Part shown: piece by piece, positions 56,991-64,000 of the stretch
How the letters are laid out: every line of letters begins with the position of its first letter
Numbering within the stretch: position 1 is the first letter of the stretch
Origin: Isoetes taiwanensis
Lineage: Eukaryota > Streptophyta > Lycopodiopsida > Isoetales > Isoetaceae
Reading direction: 5' to 3'
Assembly (NCBI GenBank): GCA_021234155.1
Contig: JAJEKV010000014.1
Coordinates: forward strand, 14,248,494 to 14,312,493
Length of the DNA stretch: 64,000 nt
The notes under the pieces: model-generated
What the model was told of the DNA's origin: nothing
The model's input: the letters and a program-made list of their open reading frames with translations, nothing else
The model's database searches: none
Made by a program: the position numbers and the translations under genes

Positions 56991-57131
56991 TGTTCCAGCT
57001 TGTAATTTAAAGGGGTTAATGGTTCCCTCTGGTATGTGTGCAGAATAACCCACTTGGCTTGCCGGCCTTGTAGGTTATTCTGCAGAACCCTCTAGGGAGC
57101 CATTAAGCCCCTCTTAAATTGCAGGTGGAAA
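56991..57131. repeat. long imperfect hairpin, pre-miRNA-like or foldback element
   Basis: The left arm 56991-57053 and the right arm 57071-57131 are complementary over about 60 positions with scattered bulges. Paired landmarks are TGTAATTTAA/TTAAATTGCA, TTAATGGTTCCCTC/GGGAGCCATTAA and TGCAGAATAACC/GGTTATTCTGCA, with a loop of about 17 nt. Length and arm quality fit a plant miRNA precursor or a very short foldback transposon. No flanking target duplication was identified. Confidence 0.75.
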
Positions 57132-58942
57132 ATATCAAAATCCAACCACTACCAATTGTTGGATGAAAACCAGTTAAAGTCAATAACCTATTGCAGAAAG
57201 TTGTCATGATAACCTCAATAATCTTCGATAAAAATCTTGGGGCCATAATTGAAGCCAATCTTCTCCACCGCAATTGAAGATGGTCAATCCCTCCCTCATG
57301 CAGATCTCAAATAATGCGTGCGGCCACACAAGTTCTTTCAGAATCTATAAAATGGTTTTGTCTTCAAGTCAAGGAAGCTTTGTCTTGTAAATAATGTGTC
57401 TTCTCTTTTAAGAAAGCCAAATAATTAAAATGAGACACTTGAAAATGGTCATTGCTTCTTCTTCTCCATTAATTTCATGAGATGTAGAGGCTCTGCCCTA
57501 ATGCCTTATCCTCCTAGGATTTTTGGGTTGCCCAAAGGGCAAACTCATGGGAGGTGGGGTGATGGAATATCCTTTTGACGCCAGTGAATGTACCATATTG
57601 AGGGCCCAAGTTAAAAATCTCCTGTGTTCGAGGGCTCAGATTGGAATTCCTGCATTAGGTGAGTTAGGTAGAGGCTGCTTTGTCGTCGATTGCCATGAGA
57701 CCACGTTAGAGGTCCATCTGACCAACCAATGTGCTTCTACTTCTCTATTGGCTTCAGAAATGTGTGGAGTAGCTGCCTTAAACCGGGTGATGCTTTGCAC
57801 GGTTATGCTCTAGTCTGGGTGTGCAGCCTGGTCACTCAAAATACCGAATATGGGGGCTAGGATTCATCTACAAAGACAATTTGCACAAGCAAAGATTCAA
57901 GGGACGAATGCCCTTGATGGAGAGCATTGAATATTAGGTCTGTTGTAGATGTTTCATACAATAAAATGATATTGCTCAAACTTTAAGTTTACCGTTTATC
58001 TTCTGATATTTGTTGATGATTGATAGGAAAGAAATGTTAATTGTAGTATGAGCTTTTAAAAGGATATACAAGGTACATGTCTGGCATAATTGGTCTACTG
58101 TAAGTTCTCTTGGTAAATGCTTTGAATGCTCAGGTTTTTGCAAGTCTGAAGCTAGGGTTTGTTGTTTAGCGTTGAGATATGCATGTGCATGTTTAGGCTT
58201 GCATTGTTCAGGTATTCAGGTGGACTGTAGCTTGCTGTATGCTAGACATCCAAGTCAACTGTTGTATTCCCTTTATATATTGTCTTTAGATAATTACAGG
58301 GATGTTTTGGCAAAATAGGAAGCCAGTAGAGTTTCTTAGGTATAAGTTTTGCTTTAAATGCTTAGATAAGTGCAAGTTTAGGGCTTGTATTTGCAATGTG
58401 TTGCAAGGATGCATAGACTATAAATGTTTGCTTTATCAGATGAATTAACATGTGGATTCGAAGAATTAAATAAGGAGGTCGTTGCGCACTTCATCAATGT
58501 CAATCGGGCTGGTTTCGACAATGCAATTACATTGAATAGTGGCTACGATTTGTGCTACTATATTGGAGTGTATTGTGGATAAAAAAAATCAAGAATGTAT
58601 TCCCCTACTCTTAGCGTTTAGGTGTTTTTTTGCATAAGCAAGATTCCATGACAATTGTAGAAAGACAGAGGAAGACAGCCAACTGTAAGAAAAGAGAGGT
58701 TTCAAGTGGAAATTCTAGATGTTTGATAACGGATATGGAATTCATTCTTGGAAGCCTTACCTTCAACTTCACAATTCAGTATATTTGAGATCTGTGATAT
58801 AGTTCTTCCAGACGGTTAGTCCTAGTAGCTACGTTTCATTATGTTAATTCATATCATACATCCTTCCAGAATATCCAACGTATGCCCATAAATGGTTCGC
58901 CTTGTATAAGGGATTGGAGGGTAGAGTGTCAGAGTTCATTCA
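57132..58942. other. unassigned sequence with a dispersed-repeat motif
   Basis: The plus frame 57523-57813 (LPKGKLMGGGVMEYPFDASE) overlaps GGGAGGTGGGG..TGGAATAT..TTTTGACGCCA, shared with 36120-36190. I do not recognise the product. The rest (57850-58942) has no domain, array or transposon end. Confidence 0.45.
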
Positions 58943-59470
58943 TGTTAGAAATATAACATGCAAGGAATAAAGTGACACAGCAAGACAGAGAGATCGAGAG
59001 AGAAAGAATACAAGTTATTCCCAAAGTGAATGTATTATTCATAAAGACTACATGCTCTTATATACAATAACATGACCAAAAAGGCCCTTTTGGTGTCTTT
59101 ATAGAACAAAATAAGTAGCATGTACCTTCGAGAGTGAGATCAAATGCACAATGCTGCAAGATGTATATCTCCCCTGCAGTTGATCTCTAGCTCGAGTAAC
59201 AAAAACCTTTTGTAGGAATCAAAAAGAAAAAACCCAAGCTCCCTCCTAGTATGAGTATACTCATGGGGGAGGTAGTGTAGCTCCCAAAGCTATTCTATGT
59301 TCAGATAATGGCTTCTCAATAAGTGCTTTGTAAACATATCATCACAACAGTGCCCTTCTTTACTTCTGCCCAAACATAATGATTGTATATCTCTATGTGC
59401 TTAGATTTGGAACTCAACACTTGACCTTTGCAAGTGAATTAGCACCTCGATTGTCACAAAACAATCGATT
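58943..59470 (-). mobile_element. copia 3' end: RNase H tail plus LTR
   Basis: On the minus strand, about 59465-59290 encodes the copia RNase H tail across frames: CDNRGANSLAK, then SKHIEIYNHYVWAEVKKGTV. The polypurine-like AGGAGGGAGC follows (about 59255). The LTR then ends in TATTTCTAACA at 58943 (TGTTAGAAATAT on the plus strand). The LTR's inner boundary and any second LTR were not found. This family differs from the complete element at 50.9-56.9 kb. It is a truncated insertion. Confidence 0.7.
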
Positions 59471-59480
59471 GTCACAAAAG
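59440..59480. repeat. short direct duplication TCGATTGTCACAAAA
   Basis: TCGATTGTCACAAAA occurs twice within about 35 bp, at the 5' limit of the copia RNase H fragment. It may mark the truncation point. Confidence 0.6.
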
Positions 59481-60160
59481 GATATTGTATACTCAGAGGG
59501 TCTTTGGACATGGGTAGTTAGAGGCAGAACTGATGTTGATATCTTGGATATCCCGGAAAGAGAAATAGACTGGGCAATGGAATTCTGTAGGGGCACTTAT
59601 TTAATGACTCAACTATGGTGGTTTCTAGAAAGAAACAAATAATAATATGGACCCGATTAGCGGTTCGAATTTTACAGGGGAAAGCTACTATTGTCCGGAG
59701 GAATTGCTGATGCATATGGCTCTCTTATCTTCTTGATGGCTACTACAAACTCGACATTCTACTTCTAGAGCTCAATTGGGGAATAGTCAAACCCTTATCC
59801 TACTGACCTCACTACCAAAATCTTTTCTCTTATATTGATACCTATCAATTCTAGTTCCCCTGCAATTTCCTCCACCTTATCTTCTTCAACTACCTCCTTA
59901 CATCTCCAGACATCGCCAGTTTATGTTTGCATGCTATATCAGTTGGTGCTCATGATCACTGGGTCTTCCTCGACTTCTAGACCTTCAGTTGGCTGGGAAT
60001 TTAATGCTTCTTACTACTGCAACTGGAAATTCACTTTGTTCCAGTATGTAAGTGTACTTTCTTCTTACATTTTGAGTCCTCTTGCAATGCATTTGCAATG
60101 ACAATATGCTTTATTATATCTTTTTTCAATAATTAATGGAAAAAACCCTCACTTTCTCCC
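59481..60160. other. unassigned sequence
   Basis: Frames such as 59379-59642 and 59835-60101 (plus) have no domains. The segment ends in a poly(A) tract, so part of it may be the body of a retrotransposed sequence. Confidence 0.4.
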
Positions 60161-60177
60161 AAAAAAAAAAAAAAAAA
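60161..60177 (+). other. 17-nt poly(A) tract
   Basis: An uninterrupted A run follows AATTAATGGAAAAAACCCTC. Like the tract at 20339, it could be the 3' end of a retrotransposed copy in plus orientation. It lies about 40 bp before the LTR of Ty3/gypsy element B. Confidence 0.5.
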
Positions 60178-60214
60178 TCACAAAACAAAATTGTTCTTTG
60201 AGATGGAGGGAATC

Positions 60215-60938
60215 TGATATGGTGGTGCTCGGGGGAGCGGCTCAGGCCCAACGCATCCAGAACTAGATATTAGTAATTAATGGGTCAAGGGTAGTAAACC
60301 TTAAATTACGGTCGTAGAATATGATGTTAGGGTCATGTTAGGTAGATAACTATTAAACAATGAACCATTGGAACTTAAAAATTAAAATATCTAAAACGTG
60401 GCTGATAACGGGATGCGAGACCCATCGGTAAATCATCGAGAGGCAAAAACAACTCCGGATCTTGTGGAAAAGGCCGATCCGGGCTGCAAAAGGACAAATC
60501 CATGATATTATAAGTCGAATCTCGAGATATTCGATTATTTGCCTTTTAAACGGATATTTGTAGCCAACAAAGGTAAATCAGGAAATAGGTCCTTCGCCCC
60601 CATAAAAACGATTCTTTGTTCTCATTCAAGTAGGAATAAATCAATTTGAGTGATTGTGAAATACCTGCCTTACCTTGCTATAGTAATAGTTAGAGAATCT
60701 CGGTTGAATTCCTGCTTTCGAGTCATTAGCTTTATCATTTGCCTTAGCTAGTGGAAACCATTTCTTTGAATTCCGGTTCTTGGATGCGGTCTTGGAAGCA
60801 AGATAACGATTTCTTGTTGTGATAGCCTGAGCCCGGTTGGGTGGAGAGCATAGCCGTGAAGGCTGGTATTTGAAGTTATTTGTTGTTTGTTTCTTTTCTT
60901 TAACTCTTGATTTACTGCAAGGTCTTGCAACCGTATCA
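60215..60938 (+). repeat. LTR of Ty3/gypsy element B (5' LTR)
   Basis: It begins TGATATGGTGGTGCTC and ends AACCGTATCA, just before the PBS. It shares GCGGCTCAGGCC near the start, ACGTGGCTGATAACGG in the middle and CCCGGTTGGGTGG near the end with the LTR at 16344-17002 (opposite strand). The two are diverged members of one family. The exact left boundary is by alignment, and no target duplication was checked. Confidence 0.7.
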
Positions 60939-60942
60939 ATTT

Positions 60943-60954
60943 TGGTATCAGAGC
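60943..60954 (+). other. primer binding site of Ty3/gypsy element B
   Basis: TGGTATCAGAGC lies 4 bp after the LTR and upstream of gag, in the same layout as element A. Confidence 0.92.
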
Positions 60955-60979
60955 CCTCTTGATTCTGAAAACCTCTGGA

Positions 60980-62150
60980 CAATGTCTACTAATAATCGCC
61001 CGGCGTGCGATCATCAAGTACACCCAGGCTATGAGCAATGCCAGCTACATAGCAGATCAAATGGCTATTCCTCCTTCTACCAATCCTGCAGATCATCAAA
61101 AACAACTAGAATACACATTAATGCGGCTTATAATTTTTACTCCGAGCCTTACGTGCAAGCGAATGCACAATCTAATCCATCCGGCTTGCCTCGGAATCCT
61201 CTTGTAAATGGCTAGAGAAAGTTGCAGGAATGCCTACCTTCTCCGGTGAAAAGAGAAACCCGCCTACTGTCTTTGGATTTCTTTCTACATGGGAAAGTTA
61301 TTTTGATTTAGTAAAAGCTTCAGAAAAACAGAAGTTGCAAGCCATGGATAAATATCTGACAGACACGGCAAGAACATGGTGGCAAGGAAGAAAAAGGATG
61401 GACCCAAAGATTTTGACATGGAAGAATTTCAAAGAAGCTTTTGAAGGTTACAATTTGGCAGCTAATTACCATAATGATGTTAAACGAGAATGGGATTTGT
61501 TCAAGCAGGGTGACAACGAATCAGTTTATCAGTACACATCGAAATTCCAGTATTTGTCCACTCAAATGGATGGGTTAACTGAAAAGGAGTTGTTACGTAA
61601 CATATAGCTGGACTCAAAAATTCCTTGTATGCAGAATTATGTTTTATAGCTCCTCAGACCTTGGAAGAAGCAACAAAGAAAGCTATAGCAGCGGAAAGGA
61701 AGTTAAATTCTGATTTTATAAATTGTAGCATATGGGATGGATATCCTGAGGACAAAAGCAATGATAAGACAAGCAATGGAAAAGCAAATAATAGCAAAAA
61801 GTTCGATAAGGGAAATAAAAGATCTAGAGCAAGCACGGGCGATAACCAAGACCAAGCCCAAAAAACAACGTGGGATAATCAGTCTGACAGACCTTCATTC
61901 AAGAAAAGCGGGTGTTATTACTGCGGAGGACCACATCTTAAGGTAGATTGTCCAAAGTTAAATGCAAAAAAAGATCCGAATGATCGGGGCAATCGGGAAG
62001 AACGTAGGGAATTAGGCAGAGCTGAGTATATATCAAATCCTCGTTCTAGTGGACCTTCGGCTCAAATGACTCAGGTGGAAGAGCAACCGGCGAGTCAAGT
62101 GCTAAAACAAATAACACGGTAACTTTTTGCCGACGAAGTGCAAAAGGAAA
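60980..62150 (+). pseudogene. gag: Ty3/gypsy gag, element B
   Basis: The N-terminal leader lies in shifted frames (60983-61207). The capsid core follows from KWLEKVAGMPTFSGEKRNPP through KLQAMDKYLTDTARTWWQGR and NLAANYHNDVKREWDLFKQG to a stop near 61607. After a shift, 61625-62122 gives LYAELCFIAPQTLEEATKKA, a lysine-rich tract and a zinc knuckle CYYCGGPHLKVDC (CX2CX3HX4C, the same X3 spacing as element A). It ends near a QKERGRLQIAYLK-like tail. It is clearly homologous to the element A Gag but well diverged. Protease, RT and integrase do not follow in this orientation. Confidence 0.9.
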
Positions 62151-62961
62151 GGGGGAGACTGCAAATTGCCTATTTGAAATAGGTTGGTAAGTGATAACTC
62201 TAGAAGGAGGATAGGGTTAATTTTTAAGTTTAAGAAACAACAACTATGTCTGCAGCATAGATGTCAGTTTCATTGTTTACTATTTAAGTATACAAGAATT
62301 TATCCTTGGCGGCATTCAACAAGTAACCCAAGTTTCAGATAATATCTTAGGGTCAAGAAATTTAAATGAATGCAACTGGAATAATTTTGGTTCTAAAATT
62401 ATTGTAGTATGAAAGAAAATTAGAATGGGGTACATGTTTATGGGAGATCTAGCACGATTTCAAATTTGCTATTTTATCTAATAAAGTCTTGCATTCTGTT
62501 GACCAATCGATGGGATTGATTTCTTGAACTGCAATCTTTTGTCGCTGCTTGTTCATGTATTCAGTTTGCATGACGAGCAGATGGAATATTCGAGGAGCCC
62601 ATAGTGGTTGTTGAATCTCTTTTTAAGTTTTTTTGCTTTAACATTTTTCTTTGTATTGTTGTTATGTTCTACGTCCATAGGAGTATCAACAAATGTTGGC
62701 ATGTTGGCTTCTAAAACTTTTCCCCGATGTTCTTCTATCTTAATGGGAGCAACCATCCATTTTAATGAGTTATTCTGCATAGTGATATTATCCTCCATAT
62801 CCCCTCTTTAAGTTTGTATCTCATCCTCTTTTGTTCTCCACTCCCATTGTCAGCATCGTGTTCATTCTGCTGTCACCATTCTCCCTTTGCCTCACTTCCA
62901 ACTAACCTACAATCATCACTAGTTTATCCATCCTCAACAGATCTTTTCGTTATTTCCTTTC
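62151..62961. other. spacer between convergent gag and pol
   Basis: No retroelement domain was recognised. The minus frame 62798-62553 (81 residues, a KKNVKAKKLKKRF basic stretch) lies downstream of the pol fragment on its strand, but has no known motif. Confidence 0.4.
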
Positions 62962-64000
62962 CTACCATCCTACTGCAACACTATTCTTTCTTTGTTGACA
63001 AGTAAGACATGCTTTGACGTATTTTCTTACATCTCTTTCGAGCTTTGGCCAAAAGAAACGTCGTTTAACAGTTGCCAAAGTAGCTTGAATTCCTCTATGA
63101 CCAGAGTATGGAGGTTCATGACATTCCTGTATAACCTTCAACCTGTATGCTTGGGTAACACAAGTACGATTTCGATAGAATAATAATTCATTATGGATTC
63201 TATACTCTGTCAAAGGATCTCTTCCATCCTTTTGTACCTGTGCATATGGAGTAGCAAAGGAGGGGTCATTCACATATTCTTCTTTCATTGGTTCCAGATC
63301 AACAAATTCTGCTACAGATATAGCTTGAATATTTATCCGGTTTAATGCATCTGCAACCTGGTTCTCCTTCCCGGGCTTATATTCAAGCTGCATCCCTTCA
63401 AAATCCTTTATAGTGGCAATGAGCTTTAATTGCCGTGCATTGATAATATCCTGCGTTTGTATATGTTTCAAACTTTGCTGATCAAATCGAGCCACAAACT
63501 TGGATCCCATAAGATAATGCCTCCACTTCTTGAGTGCATGAACTAAAGCAATCAATTCCTTTTCATAGGTACTATACTTTTGCTCCAAAGGTTTGAGCAT
63601 TCGGCTGACATAAGCTAATGGATGTCCATCCTGCATAACTACTGCACCAATAGCATTTCCACTTGCGTCGGAACAGACTGTGAAAGGCTTATTCCAGTCA
63701 GGCAACACTAATACCGGTTCAGTTGCCATGTTCTCTTTCAGAATTCGGAAAGCTTCCTCGGCTTCTGGATTCCAAATAAAAGGGATATCTTTCTTTAAAA
63801 ACCTGCTAAGAGGAAGGGTTACTTTTTCAAAATCCTTCACAAATCTTCGATAGTAACTGCATAACTGTACAAAAGATCGTAAGTCCTTGAGGTTTTCAGG
63901 CGAGGCCAATCAATGATAACCCTAATCTTTTCGGGATCCATCCGTATGCCTTCTTTGGATATGATATGACCTAAATATCCAACTTCTTGCATAAACAATC
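62962..64000 (-). pseudogene. pol: Ty3/gypsy pol fragment (RT end, RNase H, integrase start)
   Basis: It enters from the right edge. The RT thumb reads EVGYLGHIISKEGIRMDPEK (about 63980-63920), a frameshift sits near 63905, then the frame 63909-62962 is open. It covers LRSFVQLCSYYRRFVKDFEK; RNase H with VCSDASGNAIGAVVMQDG, ELIALVHALKKWRHYL and LEYKPGKENQVADALNRI; and an integrase zinc finger (ECHEPPYSGHRGIQATL..ACLTCQQRK). It stops right after the zinc finger, so the catalytic core is missing. Its sequence differs markedly from the pol at 12.4-15.0 kb, so the two pols are different lineages. The upstream part is outside the window. Confidence 0.93.

Noticed and set aside
62553-62798. 81-residue minus ORF with basic C-terminus beside the Ty3/gypsy pol
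   Set aside because: Considered as an integrase tail or extra retroelement gene, but it shows no motif and is separated from pol by stops.
1-64000. CRISPR arrays, bacterial operons, phage genes, organellar genes, rRNA genes
   Set aside because: No regularly spaced direct repeats with unique spacers, no Shine-Dalgarno-led gene runs, no organellar or rRNA sequence was seen; introns and retrotransposons indicate plant nuclear DNA.

Overview
This is nuclear DNA from a land plant with a large, repeat-rich genome. The evidence is spliceosomal introns, P-class and PLS-class pentatricopeptide (PPR) repeats, a plant LRR receptor kinase of HAESA type, and plant Ty1/copia and Ty3/gypsy LTR retrotransposons primed from the usual TGGTATCAGAGC site. 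The PLS-class PPR wording and the SDG/QFK-type element remind me of seedless vascular plants such as ferns, but this is recollection; gymnosperms are not excluded. There is no bacterial, organellar or CRISPR-like signal.

Layout. 1-6.3 kb: exon-like islands, local duplications, a broken P-class PPR (minus), an LRR scrap and two short tandem arrays with perfect palindromes. 6.8-7.2 kb: a minisatellite. 7.4-10.1 kb (minus): a decayed multi-exon transposase-like gene with SDG..QFK and HGKG..DGAG motifs; a second, 5'-half copy lies at 41.3-42.8 kb (plus). 10.5-12.4 kb: a large inverted repeat whose arms carry a tRNA-like (SINE) head. 12.4-17.0 kb: a Ty3/gypsy pol (plus) meeting a gag-PBS-LTR (minus). 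25.0-26.0 kb: a broken PLS-class PPR (plus). 30.7-31.0 kb: a P-class PPR piece (minus), then a 1.28-kb TIR element with a TTA target duplication. 32.8-35.8 kb: an LRR receptor-kinase pseudogene (plus). 43-43.8 kb: a copia gag remnant (minus). 46.1-49.7 kb (minus): a broken gene with FYRN-like, FYRC-like and WD40-like segments. 50.3 kb: a 270-bp foldback element. 50.9-56.9 kb (minus): a structurally complete Ty1/copia element with two ~0.9-kb LTRs. 57.0 kb: a long imperfect hairpin. 58.9-59.5 kb: a copia 3' end. 60.2-62.1 kb: a Ty3/gypsy LTR-PBS-gag (plus) of the same family as at 15-17 kb. 63-64 kb: a Ty3/gypsy pol (minus) running off the window.

Almost every recognisable gene is interrupted by stops or frameshifts, so I see no convincingly intact host gene. 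The window reads as a repeat-dense graveyard. The most unusual items are the two copies of the SDG/QFK gene family, the repeated convergent gag/pol arrangement, the large inverted repeat with tRNA-like heads, and the 57.0-kb hairpin. All similarity statements are by eye; no search was run.
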